Below, piece by piece: positions 34,005-45,500 of a stretch of 64,000 bases of DNA (positions are counted from its first letter, which is position 1; each line of letters opens with the position of its first letter). The position numbers were made by a program, and so were the translations under genes. The notes under the pieces were generated by a model. That model worked only from the letters and a program-made list of their open reading frames with translations. It made no database searches and was not told where the DNA came from. Origin of the DNA: Chrysopilus asiliformis (Eukaryota > Arthropoda > Insecta > Diptera > Rhagionidae); contig OZ035962.1 of the NCBI GenBank assembly GCA_964034945.1, forward strand, positions 97,526,284 through 97,590,283. The letters run 5' to 3'.

Positions 34005-34321
34005 GATGATTATATTATTTCTTGTTTCTCTTGTGCTGTCAACAAATTGGTGTGCGATCTAAAATTTTTCAAATTTCATAAAATAATTAATTTGAAGGTC
34101 CTTGGAGTGGTTCCCTTCAATCATAACCAGAAACAGACTACATTCACGGATTTCACTTTGATGCTAGTCATTCCAATTGTCTATTTGGCCGCCTACATTT
34201 TCACGTGCATACAGTCGAACTCATTTGATCATTTGCTAGGATGTCCCGCTATCTGCTCTCTTGGCCATCACATGTTTTTGCATCTCGGGGCTGCTGTCTA
34301 CTTCGTCTCGTACTTTTTGAG
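34005..34321 (+). CDS. Gr exon 1 (5' limit uncertain)
   Basis: Open from 34005, after TAG, to AG|GTAAAA. Contains LGVVPFNHNQKQ and two hydrophobic stretches. Confidence 0.7.
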
Positions 34322-37245
34322 GTAAAATTCGATTTGAAATTAAAAATGTTCACCAGTAGAGGTGAACGAAACTACTTTTAGTTTGTCTAAGAAGAGTTTC
34401 TATGCGTCGTTCTTCAACACGCTAAACGAAATCGACACCAAAACGACGAAATGCATTCGAAAAATTCCAGAATTAAAACCGCAACGGATTGGATTTCAAA
34501 ATGGACTCCTGATGGCGGGTGTTGGAATGTTTGCTGTTGGACTAGCATTTGATAGCTACAATCTTTATACGTAAGTAATTTTGTCTATGATTTATATTAG
34601 CCCAAGGATAATAACTGAAAGTTAAAAGTGGGCAATAGTTGTTCATATTTTCCATCTATAAAAATTGGGATTTTTTCCTTGTTTTCAACTTTTTTCCGTA
34701 CAAGGTTTTTTTTTAGAATTCAAAGCCATTTTTTTGTTTTTTTTTTAAATTTTTTAAACCGTTATTCTAAGTTTTTCTACATAAGAAAGAAATGTCCTAT
34801 ATTTGAAGACCTTACGGTTTTTAGGAAAATAGAACTATGTGAACCCTACATGCGTATAGTGTAAGACAGTGTTTTTCAACCTTGCGTACTCGAGTTAGTG
34901 CCAGGCCGGTACTTTTTCAAAACAAAGTGGCAGAAAGGGAATTTAAAAAAAATCTATCACAAAATAAATCCACTTAGCAAAAGTTGTCAAAATTTGAATT
35001 TCTTCTGTCGGTTTTATCTGAAAAAACTTAAGTTCCGAAGTCTTCCAGGAATATTTTACTGAATTTTGTGTCGCTTTGTAAACGATCGTGTAACACGAAT
35101 TTAGTTTCGTAGAACAAAATTCGCAGAATAAAGTGTCAGGTATAAACAATCCCTTAGAATCCCGGGGTAGCCTCGAATGGGGCCGCAGATAACCTTGGCT
35201 ACTTCACGCAATATGTAGATTTCAAATATATAACGAATATTCAAAACAAAAACCTATGTTTTAATAAAAAAAAAAATTTGTGTGCAATGGTGTTTAGAGG
35301 TGTGCCCAGAGCCGTATTAACAAGTTTGAGCGCCCTGGGCTAAATAAAATTTTGCACCTTGACATAGTTTTATTGTAAAAATTCAATTTTATTTTTTAAA
35401 ATATTCTTTAATTCAAAACTTAAATATATATTTACGCAAAATAAAATTCAAAAATTTTTATTAATATGTGAATTAAATATTAATTGGCGCCCCTGGGCTG
35501 TATGGCGCCCCTGGGCTGTAGCCCAATTAGCCCTATGGTTAATTGGGCCTTGGGTGTGCCACCGAAAAGGTTGGAAAATACTGGTATAAAGCTTAATTCA
35601 GACGAACGATTGTGATTACGATTGCGATTAAGATTGAAGCTTCTCGACCAATGAGATCAGAGCTTTCATATCTCTACGTTTGAAAGCTTTGATCTTATTG
35701 GTCGAGAGCCTTCAATCGTAATCGCAATCGTTAGTCTGAATTGGGCTTAGGGTATACTGAGATGTAACGCTGTTATAAAAAAAAGTCATATACTATTCAT
35801 TTTTTGAATTAATATGAAATATTTACACTCTCATTCACAGAATGGTTAACTATGAATTTGCTTTGATCGTTTTTACATATGGATTTCCGTTTTTGGTTGC
35901 TTCTGTGGTCCAAGCGCAATTTATGGCCTGCATTCATGGAATAGCGTCGAGATTTACGGAATTGAATCGAATTTTGGAGACAATTTGTGATGAATGCGAC
36001 ATGAAGAAAAGCGACAACATAAAATTGTACGACATTGAAACTGAGTTCAAAACACTCGAAAAGAATGAGAAAAATGAAAAACACGACAATAAGGATTTCG
36101 ACAATGATATGCGGTAAGCCTTTAATGCTACATTTACACGAATGACAAATTTGTCATTTTTTTCTTGTCATTATGTTAATTGCCGTGTAAATGGCATAAT
36201 TTTTGTAATTTTTTCTGTCAGAAAATGTCAATCTCTCATAAAAGAATGAACTTGTCCATTCTTTTATGCCAGATTGTCATTCGTACAAACGCAATATTAG
36301 TTATGACAAAAGTTGAATACTAAAGTTGTCATAACTAATATTGCGTTTGTACGAATGACAATCTGGCATAAAAGAATGGACAAGTTCATTAACATTAACA
36401 TAACATAATGACAAGAAAAAAATGACAAATTTGTCATTCGTGTAAATGTAGCATAACTCTAAAAACTTTAAAAAACATTCAAAATCCATATAAAAATTTG
36501 AAAATATTCAAAAAATATGCTGAAAAAACGCCATTTTCGAAAATTCAAATTAATTTCAATTTGGTAGTGTTTGTTGATTTTAAAAATTTACCGTTAAATT
36601 CTTATTTCATTAACCTATCCAGCGCCGACACCGAACGCTACTTAGTGGACGTATTTAAATTACACGACAGACTCTGCCAACTTGGAGTAACGGCCAACTC
36701 GGAATTCTCTCTACCGATAGTGTTCTTCATGACGGCATCATTTGTTATCATAGTTTTTGGAATTTTCGTAGAAACAAAAGTTGTTTTCTTAGTGCGAGGT
36801 CTGAATCGATATCTGGACTACATTGCAACTTCGTATGTAATTTGGGGAGTTATATTCTCCTTGATTGCTTACGTCGTCCTGCGTCTCTGTTGCCGCGCAC
36901 AAAAGGAGTCAAAGAGATCCGCTCTTTTGATACACGAAATTATGCAAAGAAAGCCGGCATTTATGTTGGGAAACGACATATTCTACAATAGAATGAAGGG
37001 TTTCACATTACAGTTTCTACATTGGGAAAATTACTTTCATTTCAATGGGATTGGTTTGTTTCAACTCGACTATACGTTCATATTTTCTGTAAGATATTTG
37101 AAATATCGTTTACTGTTTTACTATTGCAAAACGTTTTCCAATTATTTTTCAGGCAATTAGTGCAGCCACTTCTTATTTGATTGTACTGCTTCAATTTGAT
37201 CTTACGGCTAAGCTAAAATCTGATCAGCCAATCGCTAGCAAATAA
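34005..37245 (+). CDS. Gustatory receptor (7tm_7 chemoreceptor), start codon not found
   Basis: Exons 34005(?)-34321, 34382-34570, 35841-36113, 36623-37088 and 37153-37245 join in phase through GT-AG introns. They give about 445 residues from the 5' acceptor-like AATAG at 34000-34004, or about 431 from TTG 34047. Insect Grs are seven-pass ligand-gated cation channels of taste neurons. Visible: LKVLGVVPF near the N-terminus, several hydrophobic membrane segments, RFTELNRIL in exon 3, GLFQLDYTFIFS at the end of exon 4 and the signature ATSYLIVLLQF in exon 5 (family TYhhhhhQF, with Ser for Thr). A charged loop (KNEKNEKHDNKD) lies in exon 3. No ATG lies in frame in the first exon, so a short upstream exon or a lost start must be assumed. 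Introns 2 and 3 are stuffed with mobile elements. Ligand class cannot be told. Confidence 0.85.
34382..34570 (+). CDS. Gr exon 2
   Basis: Between ACTTTTAG and GTAAGT. Reads SLSKKSFYASFFNTLNEIDT at its start. Confidence 0.82.
34867..35583. mobile_element. hAT-like remnant in Gr intron 2
   Basis: Ends CAGTGTTTTTCAACCTT and, inverted, CAGTATTTTCCAACCTT, a typical hAT terminus. The flanking 8-mers GTGTAAGA and GTATAAAG match only 5 of 8, so the duplication is decayed. A nested piece with GCCCAGGGGCGCC-type sequence occupies 35315-35570. Confidence 0.6.
35590..35747. mobile_element. Foldback MITE, family AGCC..AATT.AGAC, copy 2
   Basis: 158 bp in Gr intron 2. Inverted ends AGCTTAATTCAGAC / GTCTGAATTGGGCT. 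Flanks TAA and TAG, one base apart. Interior CGATTGCGATTA-type blocks match 28434-28578. Confidence 0.82.
35841..36113 (+). CDS. Gr exon 3
   Basis: Between TTCACAG and GTAAGC. Begins MVNYEFALIVFTYGFPFLV after the split Thr codon. Confidence 0.84.
36126..36453. mobile_element. Double-palindrome MITE in Gr intron 3
   Basis: 328 bp with TAA on both sides (36123-36125, 36454-36456). Terminal inverted repeats of 53 bp are perfect (TGCTACATTTACACGAATGA...). Inside is a second perfect inverted repeat of 65 bp (36245-36309 and 36326-36390) with a 16-nt loop. It makes up two thirds of the 509-bp intron. Confidence 0.9.
36623..37088 (+). CDS. Gr exon 4
   Basis: Between CTATCCAG and GTAAGA. Codes for LHDRLCQLGV, two strong membrane segments and the GLFQLDYTFIFS block. 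Confidence 0.87.
37153..37245 (+). CDS. Gr exon 5 (terminal)
   Basis: After TTTTTCAG. Codes for AISAATSYLIVLLQFDL and ends TAA. A small last exon starting just before this motif is typical of Grs. Confidence 0.87.
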   Translation, partial: AISAATSYLIVLLQFDLTAKLKSDQPIASK

Positions 37246-37352
37246 ATGATAAACATTTTGAGAAAGAAATTTAAAGTTTGTGAATTTTTTAAAGCACTAA
37301 AAGTTGAATTCTGTCTTTAATTTTTTAAGAATAATGTGAACATTTGTGAAAC

Positions 37353-37358
37353 AATAAA
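37353..37358 (+). terminator. Gr polyadenylation signal AATAAA
   Basis: AATAAA 108 bp after the Gr stop. Confidence 0.5.
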
Positions 37359-37805
37359 ATTTATGTAGATTTTTTAACTTAAAAGTTGAAAAAAAAATCC
37401 AAATTTTGAAAAGGTTTTCCTCACAGTAGTTTTATAAATAGTTTTATAATAAAATTAAAGTTTTAAAAATTGAAAAGTAACGTGTAGTGATTGGGAGATA
37501 AGAACAGAATCGGGCAAAGGGACGGGTAAGTGCTGTAGGTGGGTCGGATTAACGAGCGGCCGGCCTGTGATCGAATATTAGAAGCACTTCTAGTTTTCAT
37601 AGAAATATGCGGTTTGTGGCGTTCTGTGGGGAAATCACTGTATAATAAGAAAAGAGAATCAAGAAAATCCATTTTTTTATTTTTTCAGGCCTTACGTCCT
37701 TAAATAAACTCACTTCAATTTTATTCCAAATAAAAACACTGAAGCGTGTTGTTCTCACGAAGCGTTATTATGATTTAACAGAGGCTTCAAGGCGTTCAAG
37801 CGTAA
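37359..37805. other. Intergenic, Gr 3' side
   Basis: A GC-richer patch at about 37480-37680 (CGGCCGGCC near 37557) stands out but shows no gene or repeat partner in the window. Confidence 0.45.
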
Positions 37806-38293
37806 AGCTCGGTTTAGACGAGACAAGTAACTTGCGGCAAGTAGACGTAAATACACGCGATTTGACCTAGTGTGCGACGCTCGCATATGTGTGAGAATAC
37901 TTGCCGCTCTCTCGAAAATAATAGAAAGCCATTCTATTTTTGTGGCAAGTAAAAACCAATACAAGAACATGGAACCGTGTACACAAGAGGTGGTTTTATG
38001 TATGTGTGTTTCGGTTCATTTTATATTTGCTGCTTTGCCAGAAAACGTCGTAACATTTTAAGGAAAAAACGACACGGATATAAAAAAACTCGTCGGCAAC
38101 AAACAGTTTCAGGTCGAAATTCGCAAATTTTTCCACAAAAAAGAGTCGTGATATTTTTTCTCAGAAAATTTTAGGTTATGTTTTCCTTCGGCTGTCATTA
38201 TACTTGAAATAATTTACTTGAAACGTGTAAACTAAGCAAACTACTTGCCTCTCTTTACTTGCAGCAAGTTACTTGCTGTGTATAAACCCTGCT
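37806..38293. mobile_element. Foldback MITE, TIR AGCTCGGTTTAGAC
   Basis: 488 bp with TAA on both sides (37803-37805, 38294-38296). Ends pair as AGACAAGTAACTTGC / GCAAGTTACTTGCT with small gaps. Confidence 0.8.
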
Positions 38294-38314
38294 TAAGCTG
38301 AAATTACAAAACTG

Positions 38315-38483
38315 AAAGCTGATTTACAATGCAGCAGCAACGCCAACAGCAACAGCAACGTCACAGAGAAAGTGTTTTGATTGGTCGAGAGTCGACCATG
38401 TGACGACTCTCGACCAATCAAAACACTTTCTCTGTGACGTTGCTGTTGCTGTTGGCGTTGCTGCTGCATTGTAAATCAGCTTT
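38315..38483. repeat. Perfect 80-bp inverted repeat with a 9-nt loop
   Basis: Arms 38315-38394 and 38404-38483 are exact reverse complements, loop ACCATGTGA. The arm includes CAGCAGCAACGCCAACAGC. No TAA/TTA duplication is seen at the edges. RNA from either strand would form a fully paired 80-bp stem. Confidence 0.97.
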
Positions 38484-38567
38484 GATGCACGCGGCAAAGC
38501 GGATTTGTGGTTCCACTATCAATTGCTTTACTGTCGAGAAGTGGACAAAATATTTATTGTTTAGTTA

Positions 38568-38818
38568 AGCTCGATCCAGACTACACGATGTACGGGGTAC
38601 GAGGTTGGCACGTACCCCGAACATCGAGTGTTTGGATGGGAAATTTGCACATGGTTTCACCTAGTGAGTAAAATCAGAAGCTGTTTGATTATCCTCGTAC
38701 GTGGTAACCGCGTACACGAATGAGCAAAACCCTGTGCAGTGTGGATGCAGTTCCATGTACGAGGAAACTAAAAACCTCGTATCTCGTACCCCGTACATCG
38801 TGTAGTCTGGATCGAGCT
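38568..38818. mobile_element. Foldback MITE, TIR AGCTCGATCCAGAC
   Basis: 251 bp with TTA on both sides (38565-38567, 38819-38821). At least 36 bp of perfect terminal inverted repeat, including ACACGATGTACGGGG. It lies about 0.55 kb upstream of the CTP synthase ATG. Confidence 0.88.
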
Positions 38819-38944
38819 TTAACTGCGGTCGGCTTTGTGCTTTTACTGAATACAAGAACGCACTCCAACCGAAAAGTCACTTTGACAGTCGATGTAACTT
38901 TTCTGACATTTTACTACATTTAACGTGGTGGAACGGGTTTCGTT

Positions 38945-38950
38945 TCAGTT
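38945..38950 (+). promoter_or_regulatory. Candidate initiator for CTP synthase
   Basis: TCAGTT, the arthropod initiator consensus, about 420 bp before the ATG; another TCAGTT is at about 38964. There is no clear TATA box. A guess from motif and position. Confidence 0.25.
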
Positions 38951-39368
38951 GGAGATTTTTTCAGTTATTTTGTTCGCTCTGTGAATTGTTAATTAATATT
39001 GATTGAAATTGTGATGCAATCAATTTTAATTGCCTGTTACATTGTAGTAAACCGCCACATACGAGTGTTATTCGCTAGATTCCTCTGTGTCGCAGTTTGA
39101 ATTTTCATCTTGTTCGGTCAACAGCTGTTAAAAGCACGTTTTCACCGTCCGAAGAACGTTGGAATTGTAAAACACGACTGGAACGCAGATTGCGCGACAG
39201 AAATAGGGAAAAAAGTAGCGCACAAGTGGCGAAAGCCCATTGGAAGCACTAGAATCCAGGCGAAAAACCGCTGAGACCATCAAAAAGGAGATGTTGGTGG
39301 CTTCGCAGACTCAGGCAGCAGCAGTTCGTGCTTTGAGCTCAAGCAGAGCGATTGAACTAGCGCGGAAG

Positions 39369-39534
39369 ATGAAGTATATTTTAGTGACAGGAGGAGTGAT
39401 AAGTGGCGTCGGCAAAGGAGTTATCGCTAGTTCCTTCGGCACTCTGCTAAAATCCTGTGGCATCGAAGTGACTTCCATAAAAATCGATCCGTACATCAAC
39501 ATCGACGCCGGAACCTTCTCGCCCTACGAACACG
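39369..39534 (+). CDS. CTPsyn: CTPsyn exon 1
   Basis: [13 protein letters not shown] to SPYEH, ending at GTAAGA, phase 1. The frame stays open upstream, without a stop, to at least 39240. Confidence 0.95.
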
Positions 39535-42500
39535 GTAAGAGATTTCTTGAATATTCGGTGAAAACTAATGAAAATTTCCGTCAAACTAACATTGAAAGCA
39601 GGAAGTTGACCTTGCCACATACCCAATGGCGGCGAAATTCTCAAAACGCAGAAGTGAGGAGAAATCTTTCGTCTGCTGGGCCAAATCTATTTTTGGGGTT
39701 TTTGTCTCCTTGCTTCTGCACATATTGCAATGTTCACAGCGAAACCATCTGAGGTTATGATTCGCAATGCGCCACACTTTCCATTTATCACTTCATGTGC
39801 CATGTGGCCGGAATGCCGCCACTTAGGCGAGATGGATTTTGAAATTGCGGCGGGGCGAAGAGCTGAGGCAGCGTGCAAATAATGATTTTATATTGTACAC
39901 TATCATCAAGAGAACTCCGACACCCGAAGCGCCTTCCGAGTGTTTTTGTTTGCGACTAAGGTCGGCGAGCGCGCCAAAAGATTCAATTTCAATGGAAGCC
40001 AGCTTTAATCGTACCTGAATATCTACAATTGCAATGATTTCGATTTCAAACTGAAAACAACGTTGCTCACCCTCGATTTTTGTAATTTTTGGTGGCGCCC
40101 AGTTTATTTCAACGCACAACAGGAAGTGTGAAAGTCATTCATAATTTCTTGCTAATTTCGCGGAAACACCCTCTCAGTCATTTCACCAGATTCCAATTCA
40201 AAATACGAACACCATAAATCACACGGACTACTTATCAGCGATTAGAATATTCATTTAATTTCCTATTTGTACGATAGAGTGTTGTCTCCATTATTTGTGT
40301 AGTTTATTTACAATTGCGCGTTGCTTTGAAAGGAATTTCGCTTGGTAACGAGATGATAATAAAACATTGAACTTTCCCAAAATAATTCGCTTCCGAATTG
40401 TTCTTTAGTGCAATAAAAAAACCGGTTACTGTTCTTAAAGCCATAATAGGAGTTCACATTAAGAAAGAGACTAGTCATAAAATATTCCATGTGATAGGAT
40501 AATTCAATGAACTTTGAAAATCATAACAAATTTCATTCCATTCAGATATTCGAATTTTATTTGGGAGAGGGTTTAAAAAATTATTTCAATTCTATTTTGA
40601 TGGTTGAAAATGTTTTACACTAAACAATTTTTCCTCACACAGTTCTTGGTAAGCGATTTGCGAGCAATTGCATAACATAATTTCAAGGTAGAGTTTATTT
40701 AATTAATTAATGTTTATCGCTTGAGATTTTTTCCGATATTTTTTAACAATTTACAACCCTACACTACATTTTGTGGCGATATTGGGATACAATCTAAAGG
40801 TTTTTTTGTACACCCAACGTTTAATCAAAAACATAACAAAAGCTATAATTGCCAACCTGGAAATTATTGAAAACCCGTATGGTAATATGGCATTGTTCGA
40901 AGTTTAAGTGAACGGTGAACAGTTGTACCAAAATTCCACTTTGAAGTCAAACTTTTCAATAAGGTTTTTTAAAATTTATTCCAATCGGATTTTGATTTAT
41001 GGGAGTTTTATGTAGAATCATATCCTAAATAACTTTTGTTCTTGGACTTTTTTGATAGGATGCACCGTTTCTGAGATATTCACAAAACACGTTTTCGTTC
41101 GTATGAGGGGTACCCCCAGGGAACTTTCATTTAACGCTTGTAAAAAATTCCTAAATTTTCCACTCGTGAATTTTTGTTCAAAATGTTTCTTTAAACAGAA
41201 TTTAATAAAACAATTTAACCAGTTGCGATAACAATCATAATTGAATGGTTGAATTAATTAATTAAGGAATTAGTTAGGAATGAAGAATTTTTGGAAATTC
41301 CACTTTTATGTTGTAGTCAAAGTACTCGAAAAATTATTAATTTATTACTGTCAGATCACGTGAAATTTATTATCAGTTAAACGCCGGCCTCTAATTTTTA
41401 CTTTCCTCTGCTAGAGAGGGAAAGTATTGTATTCATGACGGAGACCGACTCGAAAACGGGGGCAGATAGAAAATTTCTAATCAGTACGAACTCCGCTTCA
41501 GGCACAATTGTGAGGATGTCCGTGCATCTGTCTGTCGGTCTGGCGATCTGTCAGTCTGGCGATCTGTCGGTCTGTCGGTTTGTCTGTCTATCTGTTTGTT
41601 TGTCTGTGTTCTGTCCGTCTGGCTGCCTGGCCTGTCGGTCTGTTCATTGTACGTATCTTAAATAACTCAAGAACGGGTTGATCTAGCGACTTGAAATTTT
41701 TTTAAAAAGAGTTTTATGAAAATCGTTGTTTTATATCAACTTTTAAAAAAGTAACGTTATGTATAACGGGTACCTACCATATACTTTTTTTTTAATTTTT
41801 TTTTTCTTTGAAAATTTTTTGAAATTTATGCGTTTTTGGGAAAAAATGAATATAACAAAATTTACAGGAAATAAAATTTTCTACCTTTTTTGCTTTAGCG
41901 GTTTATATGTATCTCTAACGGTTCTCAACATATTTCAAAAAAAGTTTGGTTTTTGAAAAAAACCGACATTTTGAAACTTTTTCGAAAATTATGCGCTTTT
42001 GTGAAACAACGCCTATAGCCAGATTCAAAGGAAATTAAATTTCCTGCATTTTTCCTTTTAACGGTTTTTACGTATTTTTAACGGTTCTCAAGATTTTTAA
42101 AAAAATATTTTTTACATATTTTTTTTTTCGAAACTAAATATTGCAGAGGAAAGTTTTGTGTTGATCACAACTGATATTTTTCTTTCATTTACAAGAGTGT
42201 TAATTTTTTTTTGCGACTTATATTGCCTTTTGTTTTTATTTTTTTTTAATAACACAATTTACTTAACACACATGCGAGTAGCGGCAAACAAACCGTAGAT
42301 AATTCATTTCCAGCGTGACTTTTTGCTTGTGCACTATTGTTAGTAAAGACTTTTTTTCGTGATTTTTTTTTCTTTTAATAAATTTAATTATAAGTTATAC
42401 ATCACACTTTTAACGAGAAGGGTGTCTAGTAGTGTGACAGCGGTTTTAAACGTCATGATAAAAAAAATAATGAAGGGGGGGGGACCAAAGATTTTGATTT

Positions 42501-45500
42501 CCGCATGTCCGTTCGTCTGTCTGTCGGACGGACGGACAGTTCGTAAACATCACAACTTCCGAAAGGATTGAGCTAGAGACTTGAAATTTCATATAGTTAC
42601 GTTTCTTGTAAATGGCTAGAATAAAGGTGCCGCTCCACATGAGAGTAAATACGCGAGTAACTCAAAATCTCTCTAGAGTTACTCGCTTTTTCTCTTTTCA
42701 AGACCAATATCTTGATTTTTTTGACATCTTGCTTTGGCGAGTTCTCGAGAGCTACTAGCGAACTTCAAACCCCGTTCATATCTGGCGAGCAACTCCCCGA
42801 GAGTTCAGTGGGTGCGTTCCGACTAGAGAGTAGAATCATTTTTGACAGCTCGCAGAAACTAGCTCGCGAGTTTCTGCGAGCGACTCTCAGAGACGTGTCC
42901 ATTTCCGAGTAGCTGCTATCGAGAGGTTCCCGCCGGCATTTACTCTCATGTGGAGCGGCACCTTAAGTTCTTGAACAGGTTTTTGCAATTTTCTCGAAAA
43001 CGGTGCGTCATATTGAAAAAATTATCAGATAAAATGTGTTTAGAATAGGATTTTACATAACTCATCCATACATCAAAATCCAATTGGAACACTGTTTCCC
43101 CCTCCCATATAAAAGGAATACTTTTTTCCTGTTTTCTCGAAAACTGTGCATCGTATCGAAAAATTTATGAAAACAAAATGTGTTAAAATACATCATAAAC
43201 GAAATAAGTGTTAAAATACATACAAACTATTATTACGTCGACTTCATATTTACAAATATAAGAATACGCATAACACCAGATTTTAATAACAATTCAAATT
43301 TTTCTGGTACTCAAATTTGACAGTGTTTGATATCCGAAATTATAAATTTTAAAAATTATTTTCTATTTACCGCTTAAATTTTTCATATTTTAAGTGTTCT
43401 TTTTTTATTACGTGATACAAAAGTTGGAATTATGAATATTGCGCCTAATCTTGAAAAGGTTTTATATATGAGATCAATGTGTTATCAATTTCAATCGCAG
43501 TCGATTAACTTGTTCGGCTTAAACCGGATAACAGCATTGGAATAAAAAAAACCAATTAATATCAATGGAATTATTATGAAAACTTACTACACAAAGATAA
43601 GATTTTTTTAATGTCGTAACATATCACGCCAGCAAAGGAGAAATAAAAAAAAACTGTTTTAGAAAATAAGAATGAAAATATTAATCTAATCATTGATTTA
43701 AGGGGGAAATCGAAGGCGTGAAAAGTGTTTTTTAAAGACTTCATCACGCATTCTTTCGCTTTTTTATGTAAAATATTTATTTGGGGAAAAAAATTTGCAG
43801 ATTTTATAAAACAGGAAATGTACAATCGTCTTTTTCAAACGCAGTTTACACTCAGCAAAATTTTATTGCCTTCATATTTAGACTGAGTTTACTTAATTCA
43901 GATTTTATTCACAATCCACATGTTTTAAAGAAATCCCAGCAATGTCGATGAATATTTTGTTTACGTTAAGATTTCCTAGCATTATTGTTTGTTTTCGATC
44001 ATTGGATCAATTTTCAAAACAATGTGATAAATTTTACTACGCTTTCAGTGATTGAATGGAAATTGTTGTGATTTTGTTAATTCATAATTTTAAAATTCAT
44101 AAAAAAATGATTTCAATGGGAAAATGTTGAATTTTAGGTGAAGTGTTCGTACTCGACGATGGCGGAGAAGTCGATTTGGATCTTGGCAATTACGAAAGGT
44201 TCTTAGACGTTACTCTTCACAAGGAGAACAACATAACGACAGGAAAAATCTACAAAATGGTCATTGAACGTGAAAGGACAGGGGATTATTTGGGCAAGAC
44301 GGTACAAGGTAAATATTTTTGAAGATCTCAAGTTTTTCTTAAAAAAATTGATGAATTTTTTTTTCTTCTAGTCGTTCCTCATATTACTGACGCGATTCAG
44401 GAATGGGTTGAGCGCGTTGCCCAGCGTCCAGTTCGCCCGAACGGGCAGCGACCCGAGGTCTGTATCGTGGAACTGGGCGGCACAATTGGCGACATTGAGG
44501 GTATGCCATTCGTTGAAGCCTTTAGACAATTTCAATTCCGTGTAGGTAGGGAGAATTTCTGCTGTGCGCATGTCTCCCTGGTACCGGTGCCACGAGCAAC
44601 TGGCGAACCGAAAACGAAACCCACACAGAGCTCTGTACGGGAATTACGCGGCCTAGGACTTAGTCCCGATTTGATTGTGTGCCGATCTGAGAAGCCGATC
44701 GGTCAAGAAGTTAAAGATAAGATCAGCAATTTCTGTCACGTCGCTCCCGAGCAAGTAATCTGCATTCATGATCTGAGCTCTATCTATCATGTTCCATTGC
44801 TCATGGAATCGCACAACCTCATTGAATTTATAAACCAAAGACTCCAGTTGAAGATCCCAGTCGCCAAACGTGAAAAGTATTTAATTTTTAACATTTTTCT
44901 TCCTTATCACCAAATGATAACAAAATCTTTTCCACTTTTAGGCCCTTACAAAAATGGAAAGATTTAGCTCGACGTGTCGACACTCTGCATAAAGATGTGA
45001 CAATCGCCTTGGTCGGCAAATACACAAAACTTGAAGACGCTTACGCGTCCGTCTCGAAATCCTTACAACATGCCGCCATAGCCGCGGGCTACAAACTAAA
45101 TGTTAAATTTATCGAAGCTTGCCATCTAGAAATCCCAACTCGTGAGCTAAATCCATCTGTTTATCACGAAGCGTGGCAGAGTCTATGTACCAGCGATGGG
45201 GTTGTTGTGCCCGGTGGCTTCGGGTCTCGAGGAATGGAGGGAAAAATTATTGCATGTCAGTGGTGTCGCGAAAAGAAGAAACCATTTTTGGGGATTTGCT
45301 TGGGCTTACAGGCAGCTGTTATTGAATTCTCTAGAAATGTTTTAGGTTTGAAAGATGCTAACTCGACTGAAATCGATCCAGACACAGCTAATAAATTGGT
45401 AATCGATATGCCGGAACATCATCCAGGTCAAATGGGTGGAACAATGCGCTTAGGCTCTAGAACGACACTTTTCTCAGATCACAACAGTATCTTAAAACAA

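Larger units (their letters stand above)
39535..44137 (+). other. CTPsyn intron 1
   Basis: 4.6 kb. Contains a truncated DINE-like copy, a family-B copy, a GTCY-rich fragment and a TAA-flanked foldback, listed separately. The stretches 39535-40828 and 43150-44137 show no gene. The first is somewhat GC-richer at 39830-39990 and could hold an alternative first exon, but nothing proves it. Confidence 0.75.

Noticed and set aside
38315..38483. Annotating the perfect hairpin as a pre-miRNA
   Set aside because: At 80 perfectly paired bases it is too long and too perfect for a usual pre-miRNA; hpRNA or a MITE fits better.
39240..39368. Starting CTP synthase at 39240
   Set aside because: That position is TTG, not ATG; the family start MKYILVTGG is at 39369, with 39291 the only upstream ATG worth considering.
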